From the NCBI RefSeq assembly GCF_001418685.1, contig NZ_LIVM01000001.1:124001-188000 (forward strand): DNA of 64,000 bases, written 5' to 3'. Of the stretch, positions 55,496 to 64,000 are shown piece after piece. The stretch is from Apibacter mensalis. GTDB taxonomy: Bacteria; Bacteroidota; Bacteroidia; Flavobacteriales; Weeksellaceae. How positions within the stretch are numbered: the stretch's first letter is position 1; every line of letters starts with the position of its first letter. The notes under the pieces were generated by a model. The model was given only the letters and a program-made list of their open reading frames with translations. It had not been told where the DNA came from and searched no databases. Both the position numbers and the translations under genes were made by a program.

Positions 55496-56191
55496 TTAAA
55501 ATAAAAAATCGTATCCTTTTAAGCTAAGTTTCTGATATTTTTCTTCATCAAATTTATACAATTTTGCTGATTTTCTTGACGAAGAATTATCAGTTAAGCC
55601 TGTTTCTACAATCAATTGAGAATTAACAATTTTTTTTCTAAAATTCCTTTTATCCATTTCTCGATTCAATGCGGTTTCATACAATTTTTGTAATTGCGAT
55701 ATGGTAAAATGCTTCGGTAATAAATAAAATCCTATGGGTCTTCTTTTAACTCTACGCTTTAACCGTTCTTTTGCATAATCAATGATTTCATTATGATCAA
55801 AAGCTAAATCTGGAATTTTAGAGTATGCAACCCATTCTTCATCTCTCTCTTTAGAGTATTGAAGAAGCTCATCATCTAATTTTACCGTTGCATAATAAGC
55901 AATGTTAACTACTCTTCCTAATGGATTATTAAAAACTTTTGCAAAAGCTTTTAGCTGTTCAACAAATATGTGGTCTTTTTGTGTATGTAAGAATACTAAT
56001 TTTTCTACATTAGAATCAATACCCTCATGGGCTTTCACATAGACAGAAGGAAGATGCGGAGCCCCTGGAAAGGGTCCTTTTTTTGTGTCATTACTAAGTA
56101 AAATACGCAGCATTTCACCATCAAAACCAAATAAAACCAAAGAAACAGAAATTGCTACTTTAAAATAAATTTCTTTTTCTTCGGGAAGCAT
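55496..56191 (-). CDS. NrtR/AraR-type regulator with Nudix-like domain
   Basis: 231 residues: an N-terminal Nudix fold (FKVAISVSLVLFGFDGEML; AYYATVKL) and a C-terminal winged helix (HFTISQLQKLYETALNREM, FRKKIV). The catalytic Nudix box is degenerate: in place of G-x5-E-x7-REUxEE there is VEKLVFLHTQKD. This suits the family of transcription factors that use a dead Nudix domain to sense a nucleotide sugar or ADP-ribose. Effector and targets are unknown. It follows the Lrp gene by 5 nt. Confidence 0.78.
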   Translation of the reverse strand: MLPEEKEIYFKVAISVSLVLFGFDGEMLRILLSNDTKKGPFPGAPHLPSVYVKAHEGIDSNVEKLVFLHTQKDHIFVEQLKAFAKVFNNPLGRVVNIAYYATVKLDDELLQYSKERDEEWVAYSKIPDLAFDHNEIIDYAKERLKRRVKRRPIGFYLLPKHFTISQLQKLYETALNREMDKRNFRKKIVNSQLIVETGLTDNSSSRKSAKLYKFDEEKYQKLSLKGYDFLF

Positions 56192-56196
56192 TATTT

Positions 56197-56673
56197 TTAT
56201 TTAAACAAGGCATCCATTAATCGGTTTTGATCATTCAAGCTTTCTTCTAAAGAAATCATACTTTCCGTTCTTAATACATCGTCAATATCATCTATTTTAT
56301 AAATAACATTTTTTGCATCTTCAGCATCTTTAGCGCTAATTTTACAATAAATATTGTATTTCCCGGAAATTACATTAGCTGTAGTTACATTGGGTATAGC
56401 AGCTAATTTTTCCAGTACACTTTGGGTTTTACTTGATTTGGTCAGTAAAATTCCGACATAAGCTATAAAACTGTAACCTAAAATATTATAATCAATATTT
56501 AAACAAGTCCCTTTTATAACCCCCACATCTTCCATCTTTTTTACTCTTACATGTATAGTTCCGGCGGATACATCCATTTTTTTTGCAATTTCAGTAAAAG
56601 GCATTCTGGTATTAATAGACAAAAATTGTAAAATTTTCTTATCAGTTTCATCTATATAAAATTTCTCTTTCAT
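56197..56673 (-). CDS. Lrp/AsnC family transcriptional regulator
   Basis: 158 residues: N-terminal HTH (DETDKKILQFLSINTRMPF, EIAKKMDVSAGTIHVRVKKM) and C-terminal RAM ligand-binding domain (LEKLAAIPNVTTANVISGK). Such regulators respond to amino acids. It likely heads an operon with the NrtR-like gene. Confidence 0.92.
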   Translation of the reverse strand: MKEKFYIDETDKKILQFLSINTRMPFTEIAKKMDVSAGTIHVRVKKMEDVGVIKGTCLNIDYNILGYSFIAYVGILLTKSSKTQSVLEKLAAIPNVTTANVISGKYNIYCKISAKDAEDAKNVIYKIDDIDDVLRTESMISLEESLNDQNRLMDALFK

Positions 56674-56901
56674 GGTAAAAAACTTTATTGTTTGTTAATT
56701 TAATTTATCTTTATTTTACAAATATATAAAATTAATCTTCAACCAATACATGTTTTTATATAAATTCTTTAAAATATAAACAAATTCGCTACTAAATGAA
56801 CAATTCCATACATTGATTTTAAGTATAATTAATTTTATTTTTATCTTTGTTATCATATTAATTAATAATAAGATAATTTTTTTACTATTAATAATTTAGT
56901 T

Positions 56902-57807
56902 GTGAAAAAAATTGTAAAAGAAATAAAATTATTTTTTATAGGTAAATCTCCTGAATGTAAAAAAGGGACCGCAATCTGGAAGGCAGAACTTTATGAAATT
57001 ATTTTTGAATCTGATACGGTAAAAGGTAAAATATTTGACATTATTCTTCTCTTTTTCATCACTCTAAGCACTCTAATTATTATGCTTGAAAGTGTTCCGG
57101 ATATAAGTTCTAAGATTGGCTTTTGGCTTTATATATTGGATTGGTGGGTTACTATCTCTTTTACAGTTGAATATATTTTAAGAGTATCCAGTGCAAAAAA
57201 AGCGAGAAAATACTCAACCAGCTTTTATGGAATTATTGATATATTATCTATAATTCCTACCTATTTAAGTATCTTTTTTGTACAATCTCATTATTTAGCC
57301 ATTATACGTATACTAAGGCTTTTACGAATTTTTAGGATTTTTAAAATGGGTACTTATATCGATGAAAGTAATTCTCTTTTAATCTCATTACGAAAAAGTA
57401 AACGTAAAATTTTCGTATTCTTATATTTCATAATAATTACTACTCTAATTTTAGGTTCTTTAATGTATGTGATTGAAGGGGGACAAAATCGAGAAAGTTT
57501 TTCAAGCATTCCTCAGTCTATGTATTGGGCTGTAGTTACACTGACCACAGTTGGTTATGGAGACGTAGCTCCCGTAACCGTTTTAGGTAAAATTATTGCA
57601 TCCGGTATTATGATTTTAGGATATTCTATTATTTCTGTACCGGCAGGTTTGCTTTCTGCTGAATATACCAGACAAAAAAAAAATCAATTAAACTGCAAAA
57701 AATGTAATTTTTGTAATACCATAACTAACGAAGCTGATGCCATATACTGTAAACAATGTGGACATAATTTGAATATGCCTGCAAAAAATAATGAAACAAA
57801 CAGTTGA
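56902..57807 (+). CDS. Voltage-gated-type potassium channel with C-terminal zinc ribbon
   Basis: 301 residues, GTG start. Six helices; S4 carries spaced arginines (IIRILRLLRIFRIFK); the selectivity filter TTVGYGD is near residue 217. Residues about 265-285 form a small zinc ribbon, CKKCNFC...CKQCG, on the cytoplasmic tail. Kv-like channels pass K+; the metal-binding tail is an uncommon addition and could sense zinc or mediate assembly. Confidence 0.88.
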   Translation: MKKIVKEIKLFFIGKSPECKKGTAIWKAELYEIIFESDTVKGKIFDIILLFFITLSTLIIMLESVPDISSKIGFWLYILDWWVTISFTVEYILRVSSAKKARKYSTSFYGIIDILSIIPTYLSIFFVQSHYLAIIRILRLLRIFRIFKMGTYIDESNSLLISLRKSKRKIFVFLYFIIITTLILGSLMYVIEGGQNRESFSSIPQSMYWAVVTLTTVGYGDVAPVTVLGKIIASGIMILGYSIISVPAGLLSAEYTRQKKNQLNCKKCNFCNTITNEADAIYCKQCGHNLNMPAKNNETNS

Positions 57808-57827
57808 TTTTAAATTTATAATATATC

Positions 57828-58259
57828 ATGTTTACAGACGAATATTATATGAAAATTGCTTTACAACAGGCTAAGGATGCATTTAAAAGGGATGAGGTGC
57901 CGGTAGGAGCTATTATTGTTAGTGATAATAAAATTTTAGCTAAAGCATATAATTTAACAGAATTATTAGTAGATGTTACGGCTCATGCAGAAATGCAAGC
58001 CATTACTGCCGCCAGTAATGTTCTGGGTGCAAAATATCTTACTAATTGTATTTTATATGTAACTCTAGAACCTTGCACTATGTGTGCCGGTGCTTTATAT
58101 TGGTCTCAAATAAGTAGGGTAGTTGTTGGGGCTTCAGATGAAAAAAGGGGGTTTCAATCCAAAGGTTTATCTCTTCATCCCAAAACCGAATATGTATCCG
58201 GCATCTTGGAAGATGAATGTGCTTTATTATTAAAAAATTTTTTTGGATCAAAAAGATAG
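57828..58259 (+). CDS. tadA: tRNA adenosine(34) deaminase TadA
   Basis: 143 residues. HAEMQAI and EPCTMCAGAL supply zinc ligands and the catalytic glutamate. TadA converts A34 to inosine in tRNA-Arg(ACG). The C-terminus LLKNFFGSKR is typical. 20 nt after the channel gene. Confidence 0.93.
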   Translation: MFTDEYYMKIALQQAKDAFKRDEVPVGAIIVSDNKILAKAYNLTELLVDVTAHAEMQAITAASNVLGAKYLTNCILYVTLEPCTMCAGALYWSQISRVVVGASDEKRGFQSKGLSLHPKTEYVSGILEDECALLLKNFFGSKR

Positions 58260-58271
58260 CTGTTTAGTTTA

Positions 58272-59339
58272 CTACCTAAAAAATAAGTTAACAATTGAGT
58301 AAACTATCATTGCCAATATGGCACTAACCGGAATGGTTAAAACCCATGCCCATAATAACTTAATGGTAATTCCCCAACGCACGGCAGAAACTCTCTTAAC
58401 TAATCCTACACCAATAATAGAACCGGTTATAGTATGAGTCGTACTAACCGGAATTCCCCAATGTTCACTCATAAACAAGGTGATTGCACCGGATATTTCT
58501 GCGGTTACTCCTTCTAAAGGTGTTACTTTAGTAATACGGGTTCCCATGGTTTTAATTATTTTCCATCCTCCAGACATGGTTCCTAATGCAATTGCTATAA
58601 AACTGCTGATGGGCACCCACCAATAGTCGGTAGTGAAATGCTGAAATCTTTCCGCACTAGTCATATTAACATATTCTGTAGAGTGTGCAATATTCACTTC
58701 ATAGAAGATAAAGGCTGCTCCAATAATTCCCATTACTTTTTGCGCATCATTACCTCCATGACCTATACTGAAAGCTGCTGAAGACACCAATTGTAATTTT
58801 TTAAACCATTTATCTGCTTTGTAAGGATTGGCATTTCTACAAATATTCATAATGAATAATGTAATAATTGAAGAAACAATCATTCCTATTATAGGAGCAA
58901 TGAATATAAATAAAATGATTGGTATGACTATAGGATAATTGACTACCGTCTCTCCTGCTTTGCTAAATCCTCCCACATGAGCAACAGCTGCCCCTATGAA
59001 TCCCCCAATTAATGTATGGGAAGAAGATGAAGGAATACCGGCCCACCAGGTAAATAAATTCCATATTATAGCAGCTACCAATCCGGAAAAGATTACTTCG
59101 AGAGTAATAAAATTTTCATTAACAGATTTTGCTATAGTATTCCCGATTTTAAATTCTCCAACAATATATAAAGAAACAAAATAGGCAACAAAATTAAAAA
59201 ATGCTGCCCACAAAACTGCCTGAAAGGGAGTTAATACTTTTGTCGATACAATGGTGGCAATTGAATTTGCCGAATCATGAAAACCATTAATATAATCAAA
59301 TATTAATGCTAATATGACAATGGTTACTAGTAAAGTCAT
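58272..59339 (-). CDS. Inorganic phosphate transporter, PiT family
   Basis: A 355-residue low-affinity phosphate symporter with about ten helices. The two PiT repeats show GFHDSANSIATIV near the N-terminus and HGGNDAQKVMG in the middle, plus GIPVSTTHTITGSI. The DUF47 gene lies 9 nt upstream, as is usual for PiT regulators. Confidence 0.93.
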   Translation of the reverse strand: MTLLVTIVILALIFDYINGFHDSANSIATIVSTKVLTPFQAVLWAAFFNFVAYFVSLYIVGEFKIGNTIAKSVNENFITLEVIFSGLVAAIIWNLFTWWAGIPSSSSHTLIGGFIGAAVAHVGGFSKAGETVVNYPIVIPIILFIFIAPIIGMIVSSIITLFIMNICRNANPYKADKWFKKLQLVSSAAFSIGHGGNDAQKVMGIIGAAFIFYEVNIAHSTEYVNMTSAERFQHFTTDYWWVPISSFIAIALGTMSGGWKIIKTMGTRITKVTPLEGVTAEISGAITLFMSEHWGIPVSTTHTITGSIIGVGLVKRVSAVRWGITIKLLWAWVLTIPVSAILAMIVYSIVNLFFR

Positions 59340-59348
59340 GAAAAAAGG

Positions 59349-59990
59349 TTATGAATATTTAACTAAAATAGATTCTATGATATTAGCTGAATCTTCACAT
59401 TTATCTGTAACGTCTTCTAAATATTCCAACACATTTTTCAGTTTTATAATATCTAATACATCTCTTTTACTTTCAAACAAATCCCCCATTTCTTTACTAA
59501 AAAAATCATCAGCAACATTTTCTATCCTATTTATTTCTACGCAAGATGCCAATACTTCTTTAGGCTTCTTAAAGTTTCTAAGGTTATAGATAGCTTTCTG
59601 TAGCTCTAATACGCAATCATATATAAGATTTGCAAATGTATAATATGCCGGTATATAAGGAGATTTGTATAGTAATATATATTTACAGGATGCGAATAAG
59701 ATATCAGCAATGTCATCAAGTGCAGAAGTCAACTGATGAATATCTTCACGATCAAAAGGGGTAATAAAATTTTTACCTAATTCTATAAAAATATTATGAG
59801 ACAACTTATCATTAGCATGTTCATAATCTTCCATTTTCTTATAAAATGCTTCAGTTATAGTTTCTCGTGATTTCATTCCTTCTACCATATCCTTCGACAT
59901 GGAAGCCAGATTATCAACAACCTGTTCGAATAAAGAATAGAAAACCTTATCTTTCGGTTGAAATAACCTAAAAAATGCACTAATACCCAT
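59349..59990 (-). CDS. DUF47 (PhoU-like) partner of PiT
   Basis: 213 residues of helical PhoU-like fold. ITPFDREDIHQLTSALDDI is the family signature with acidic metal-binding residues. DUF47 proteins regulate or assist the adjacent PiT transporter. Confidence 0.9.
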   Translation of the reverse strand: MGISAFFRLFQPKDKVFYSLFEQVVDNLASMSKDMVEGMKSRETITEAFYKKMEDYEHANDKLSHNIFIELGKNFITPFDREDIHQLTSALDDIADILFASCKYILLYKSPYIPAYYTFANLIYDCVLELQKAIYNLRNFKKPKEVLASCVEINRIENVADDFFSKEMGDLFESKRDVLDIIKLKNVLEYLEDVTDKCEDSANIIESILVKYS

Positions 59991-60058
59991 AGTTTGCTTT
60001 TTAGTTTACTTTATGTAAGCAAATATATCGAATTTTAAGTTAACCCATATATCTTTTT

Positions 60059-61993
60059 TTAAATTATCCGATTTTCTAGCTTATGTATTTGTTTTAGAAG
60101 CTTATCCAACATTATAATCTGTTTAAATATTTCTAATCTTCTTTTTTCTGATATATTTCCTGAACTTAATTCTTTAGCTAAATTTTTATTCATTTCTGTA
60201 ATTCTTATCGCTTTGTACTTAAGTATTACATCTTTTGTATTTTTAGATAGATTCTGCTCTAATGTTGGAACATAAATTTCTTTAAGTTCCCAATTATTAC
60301 TTATTGAATATTTTTTCAACAATTTTCCTACGGCAAATTCTGTAATATCAATCTCTTGGGATTTAACAAAATACTCTCCTGTTCTTAATTGATTATTTTC
60401 AATACCTTCAATGATTTCCAAATAAATTTTATTGTAAAACTCTACAGTAAATTGTAAATCATCTTCATTAAACCTGTGAACAATTTCTTCTATTACAGTA
60501 GTAGTATAGGGTTCTTCCTCTTCAACATAGTTTATTACAATTTCATGGTCTCCATAAGAAAGCATCAACTCAAGAATATCTTCTTCAATTTTACAGATAA
60601 AATCAATTTCTTCTTGTTGAGATTTATTAACAGGCTGCAATACTGCTTGTTGTTTTTTATTACGATCTCCTGATTGAACGTTTTGCTGTGTTAATTGAGC
60701 TAATTCACTAAATAGAACTTGCTCTGAAATATCCAATATTCTTGAACATTCTTTTATATAGATCTCTTTTTGAATAAGATTTTTTATTAAGGCTATACTT
60801 CCAACAATATCTCTAATTAAACTGGCTTTTTTTATGGGATCACCCTTAGTTTCTTTTAATAAAACATCGGTCTTGAATTGAATAAAATCTTTACTGTTTT
60901 CTTTAAAAAATATTTTTATTTCATCAGCCGTGTGTTTTCCTGCAAAACTATCCGGATCTTCACCCTCTGGAAACCGTAATACTTTAACATTCATTTCTTG
61001 ATTAAGAATCATGTCAATACTTCGAAAAGAAGCTTTTATTCCTGCTTGATCTCCGTCATATAAAACAGTAATATTATTGGTTAACCTTTTTATTAACCTT
61101 ATTTGTTCGACGGTTAAGGAAGTACCTGATGAGGCTACTACATTTTTAATACCATTTTGATAAAGAGAAATTACATCCATATATCCTTCCACCAAAAAAC
61201 AATTATCTTCTTTAATGATAAAAGATTTTGCCTGAAATAAACCATATAAAATTTGACTTTTATGATATATTTCACTTTCAGGCGAATTTATATATTTAGC
61301 CGTTTTTACATTATTTTGCAGAACCCTACCTCCAAATCCTAATACTCTTCCCGAAAAACTATGAATTGGAAATATTACTCGTTCTCTAAATCGATCAAAT
61401 CCTTGGTCCGAACTCTCTTTAAAAATGGCTAAACCGGATTGCTCAAGTATTTCTTTTTTATATCCTTTATTAAATGCAAAATCAGTAAAAGCAGCCCAAT
61501 CTTTAGGTGAATAACCTAATTGGAATTGTTTTATAATGTCGTCCCGTATACTTCTTTCCCTAAAATAAGATATTCCTATATTAGCGCCTTCTTCGGTATT
61601 CCAGAGTTGATTTTGATAATATTCATTGGCAACCTCTGATAATTGATAAAGACTTTCTTTATTTAATTGTGTTTCTTTTTGAATCTCAGACAGCTCTTTA
61701 TTATCTTCTTCAATTTCGATATTGTATTTTTTAGCCAGATAACGTAAGGCTTCCGGATAGGTATAATGTTCTTGTTCCATAAGAAAGGTTACTACATTCC
61801 CTCCTTTACCGGATGAAAAATCCTTCCAAATCTGCTTGGAAGGTGAAACCATGAACGACGGCGTTTTTTCGTCAACAAATGGACTTAATCCTTTGTAATT
61901 GCTCCCTGATTTTTTCAGATTAATAAAATCCGATATTACTTCTTCCACTCTTGCCGTAGAGAAAATCTTATCTATGGTCTCTTTAGAAATCAT
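60059..61993 (-). CDS. dnaG: DNA primase DnaG, zinc ligands replaced
   Basis: 644 residues. The N-terminal domain has the CHC2 layout (YKGLSPFVDEKTPSFMVSP, IWKDFSSGKGGNVVTF), but the Cys/His zinc ligands are replaced by S, V, D and S. The TOPRIM catalytic core follows (LVEGYMDVISLYQ, LYDGDQAGIKAS, FPEGEDPDSFAG). The C-terminal part binds DnaB. To my knowledge loss of the zinc site is usual in Flavobacteriia, so the enzyme is presumed active. A TATTTTTG box ends 5 nt before the ATG. Confidence 0.95.
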   Translation of the reverse strand: MISKETIDKIFSTARVEEVISDFINLKKSGSNYKGLSPFVDEKTPSFMVSPSKQIWKDFSSGKGGNVVTFLMEQEHYTYPEALRYLAKKYNIEIEEDNKELSEIQKETQLNKESLYQLSEVANEYYQNQLWNTEEGANIGISYFRERSIRDDIIKQFQLGYSPKDWAAFTDFAFNKGYKKEILEQSGLAIFKESSDQGFDRFRERVIFPIHSFSGRVLGFGGRVLQNNVKTAKYINSPESEIYHKSQILYGLFQAKSFIIKEDNCFLVEGYMDVISLYQNGIKNVVASSGTSLTVEQIRLIKRLTNNITVLYDGDQAGIKASFRSIDMILNQEMNVKVLRFPEGEDPDSFAGKHTADEIKIFFKENSKDFIQFKTDVLLKETKGDPIKKASLIRDIVGSIALIKNLIQKEIYIKECSRILDISEQVLFSELAQLTQQNVQSGDRNKKQQAVLQPVNKSQQEEIDFICKIEEDILELMLSYGDHEIVINYVEEEEPYTTTVIEEIVHRFNEDDLQFTVEFYNKIYLEIIEGIENNQLRTGEYFVKSQEIDITEFAVGKLLKKYSISNNWELKEIYVPTLEQNLSKNTKDVILKYKAIRITEMNKNLAKELSSGNISEKRRLEIFKQIIMLDKLLKQIHKLENRII

Positions 61994-61998
61994 AGATA

Positions 61999-62006
61999 CA
62001 AAAATA
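61999..62006 (-). promoter_or_regulatory. Candidate -7 box for dnaG
   Basis: TATTTTTG on the minus strand, ending 5 nt before the dnaG ATG; suggests a leaderless transcript. The rest of 62007-62245 is AT-rich with no gene. Confidence 0.4.
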
Positions 62007-62245
62007 CGTTAATTTAAATTTCCATTTTTGAAAAAAATCTTTATATGATTACTTTTAAGTTTTTAAATACTTATTTATTCACCGATATTTTAATACCCTA
62101 TATACACAAGTATAAATGTTTACCAATTAGATTTTTAATTGGCTATTTAAATGACTAAAGACTTCAATTATATTGCCGTCAGATGCTTTTTTTATTTATA
62201 TCCTGATAAGCCATTGATAAATAAAATTAATTTTTACCTAAAAAC

Positions 62246-62277
62246 AAAGAGCACCTGATTAAAATCAGGTGCTCTTT
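62246..62277 (-). terminator. Terminator of the RND adaptor gene
   Basis: AAAGAGCACCTGATT (62246-62260) pairs with AATCAGGTGCTCTTT (62263-62277); the two central pairs probably open to form the loop. It is placed just after the adaptor stop, with T-rich sequence on the minus-strand side. Confidence 0.8.
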
Positions 62278-62297
62278 TAAAATTATATTTTTTTAAA

Positions 62298-63410
62298 CTA
62301 CTTTTTTCTTGATGATTTATCTTCATCTGAAGAATTCCAAATCTTGATTTTATCCTTTTTAGAAATACCTTCAACTTCAACATATATTCCGTCTGAAAGT
62401 CCCGGCTTTACATAAACTTTTTTGAAACTACCGTCAGATTGCTGAACTTCAACAAAAGATTTCTCCCCATCATACTGCATTAAAGCTTCTCTCATTGCTA
62501 GAATATCCTTTCTTTCACTTAGAATTACTTCAGCATTGGCACTATATCCTGCACGAATGTAAACTCCCTCAGGAATAATAATATCTGCTTTAATTTCGTA
62601 CTTAACAGCTCCATTTTCTTCTTTACCTTGAGGTGAAATAAAAGTTAACACACCGTTTATATCTTTATCTTGAAGGGCACCGATAATTATTTTTAATTTC
62701 ATTCCTTCATGCATTTTTCCTGCATCAGACTCATCCACCTTACCTTCAAATATCATCTTACTAACATCTGCAATACTTGCAATAGTTGTTCCTGCGTTAA
62801 AAGTATTGGCTTCAATTACTTGATCTCCTATTTCTACAGGCACCTCTAGAGCTTGACCGTTTGCGGTAGAACGAACTTGGATACTGGCTAAATCTTCTAA
62901 CCCCGAAGTTATACCTGTTTTAGCAATATCGTAATCTTTCTGTGCCTGATTCAAATTTTGTTTTGCAATTTTATATTCTGTTTCTGCACTTTCGTAATCC
63001 TGCTTAGATATTACTCCTTGTTCAAATAATAATTTTTGACGATCGAAAACTCTTTTCTGATTGGATAGTTTAATTTCAGCAGAATTTATATTCTGCATGG
63101 CAGTATTTACCGTTGATACTACAGGTACAACTTTAATCGTAGCCAATAATTGCCCTATTTTTACTTCATCGCCTTCTTTAATATAAATCTCTTTTATAAT
63201 CCCAGAAATATTAGGTTTGATTTCTATCTTTTCTTTGGGATTAATTTTTCCGGTTGCCACAGCTTTTTGCTGAATAGTCATAGTAACCGGAGACTCTGTC
63301 TCAAACTTATCATTAGATCGTGTATTAGTTATTATTACATACCATATACAATACAACAAAAGTGCAATAAAAGCAACAGATAAAACTATTTTTAGAACCT
63401 TATTATTCAT
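62298..63410 (-). CDS. HlyD/MacA-type efflux periplasmic adaptor
   Basis: About 370 residues: an N-terminal membrane anchor (VLKIVLSVAFIALLLYCIWY), a biotinyl-lipoyl half (PNISGIIKEIYIKEGDEV), a coiled-coil hairpin (about 100-170), the second lipoyl half and beta-barrel domains. It links an inner-membrane ABC or RND pump to an outer-membrane TolC-like channel. The downstream pump genes are not seen; the gene ends in its own terminator. ATG at 63410 is preferred over 63425. Confidence 0.88.
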   Translation of the reverse strand: MNNKVLKIVLSVAFIALLLYCIWYVIITNTRSNDKFETESPVTMTIQQKAVATGKINPKEKIEIKPNISGIIKEIYIKEGDEVKIGQLLATIKVVPVVSTVNTAMQNINSAEIKLSNQKRVFDRQKLLFEQGVISKQDYESAETEYKIAKQNLNQAQKDYDIAKTGITSGLEDLASIQVRSTANGQALEVPVEIGDQVIEANTFNAGTTIASIADVSKMIFEGKVDESDAGKMHEGMKLKIIIGALQDKDINGVLTFISPQGKEENGAVKYEIKADIIIPEGVYIRAGYSANAEVILSERKDILAMREALMQYDGEKSFVEVQQSDGSFKKVYVKPGLSDGIYVEVEGISKKDKIKIWNSSDEDKSSRKK

Positions 63411-63597
63411 GACAACTAATTTCATTATAATTTGTATTATGATAACAAATTTTGTTACGTAAAAATCACTTTTTTTATGTATTTTTTTTATTCCTCGTTT
63501 ATCTTAACTGTAAATATATAATTTTTTTTCATTTATCTTACATAAAATCAATACCAAACAAGTAAGCCATTTTAAATTCGAATAACTTTTTCTTTTA

Positions 63598-63605
63598 TAT
63601 ATTTG
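63598..63605 (+). promoter_or_regulatory. Candidate -7 box for recQ
   Basis: TATATTTG ends 28 nt before the recQ ATG; no clear -33 element. Confidence 0.4.
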
Positions 63606-63633
63606 TTATTTACCAATAATAATTCTAGTCTAA

Positions 63634-64000
63634 ATGGATTTCTCATTACCAAATAAAATTCTTGAATCTTATTGGGGGTATAAAGAATTCAGACCTCTTC
63701 AAAAAGAGATTATTCTTACTATATTAGAGAGCCATGATACTATTGCTCTTTTACCTACCGGAGCAGGAAAATCTATTTGTTATCAAATCCCTTCGATTTT
63801 AGCTCAAGGTACCTGCATTGTTATCTCTCCATTATTAGCCCTTATTAAAGATCAGGTTAATTTATTAAAAAAGAAATTGATTCCTGCAGAGTATATTTCT
63901 TCTGATCAAACAGCGGATCAACAAATATCTGTATTTAATAAGTTGCGAAATAATGAATTGAAATTATTATATGTATCTCCGGAAAGATTATTAAATAAAA
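63634..64000 (+). CDS. recQ: ATP-dependent DNA helicase RecQ, N-terminal part
   Basis: The first 122 codons of a gene cut by the right edge. FRPLQKEIILTILESHDTI is motif 0, LLPTGAGKSICYQIP Walker A, VISPLLALIKDQV motif Ia, and LLYVSPERLL the Ib region. RecQ unwinds recombination and stalled-fork structures. Whether the RQC and HRDC domains are present cannot be seen. Confidence 0.93.
   Translation, partial: MDFSLPNKILESYWGYKEFRPLQKEIILTILESHDTIALLPTGAGKSICYQIPSILAQGTCIVISPLLALIKDQVNLLKKKLIPAEYISSDQTADQQISVFNKLRNNELKLLYVSPERLLNK

Noticed and set aside
1-64000. CRISPR array or rRNA operon
   Set aside because: No regularly spaced repeats and no rRNA-like sequence were seen on reading the window.

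Overview
The window reads as chromosome of a low-GC member of the Bacteroidota, most likely class Flavobacteriia. The evidence is the strong AT bias, the alternative complex III operon in flavobacterial order (actABCDEF), the short 330-residue NuoG, a DnaG without zinc-finger cysteines, a DUF2480 protein, and repeated Bacteroidota-type promoters (TTG, about 19-20 bp, TAnnTTTG) in place of sigma70 boxes. Gene content resembles a small host-associated Weeksellaceae-type genome (for example Apibacter); that genus-level guess is inference only.

Layout. 1-283: start of a sugar aminotransferase gene (minus strand). 488-1795: der. 1862-10322: actABCDEF, a quinol:electron-acceptor oxidoreductase operon. 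10581-13642: divergent holB and dnaB. 13806-17530: rplT, rpmI, infC, thrS, with infC apparently starting at AUA. 17846-21122: ybaK, dihydroorotase, an SMR transporter, ruvB. 21123-21790: a gene-poor stretch with a broken coding remnant. 21791-31409: nuoE to nuoM, with a beta-barrel-like protein between nuoF and nuoG; nuoABCD and nuoN are absent from both ends. 31948-32029: tRNA-Leu(UAG).

32019-37368 is the most unusual part. A 38-bp direct repeat, made of the 3' end of the tRNA-Leu gene plus downstream sequence, brackets a 5.3-kb block that looks like a decayed genomic island. It carries remains of a lanthipeptide-type RiPP locus on the minus strand: two GG-leader precursor peptides with nearly identical leaders but different Thr/Ile- or Thr/Trp-rich cores, an MDR reductase (LanJ-like), a CPBP membrane protease, and a truncated lantibiotic dehydratase (LanB) fragment. 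Both precursors have start or frame problems.

37569-39324: a sugar O-acetyltransferase gene between an SMR (SugE/Gdx-like) gene and a degraded copy of it. 39604-45328: a contact-dependent or type VI-like effector module: an accessory protein, a PAAR-like DUF4280 gene interrupted by a stop codon, a LysM protein with GH19-like and L,D-transpeptidase-like domains, a lipoprotein that may give immunity, and an orphan cassette sharing a 28-bp junction with the effector gene.

45727-64000 is mostly housekeeping: thrA-thrB-thrC; pyrH-frr-tyrA preceded by a 42-residue membrane peptide; DUF2480 and trmD; two regulators; a potassium channel; tadA; PiT and its DUF47 partner; dnaG; an RND adaptor; and the start of recQ. 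Several essential genes have a TAnnTTTG box ending only 5-13 nt before the ATG, which suggests almost leaderless mRNAs.
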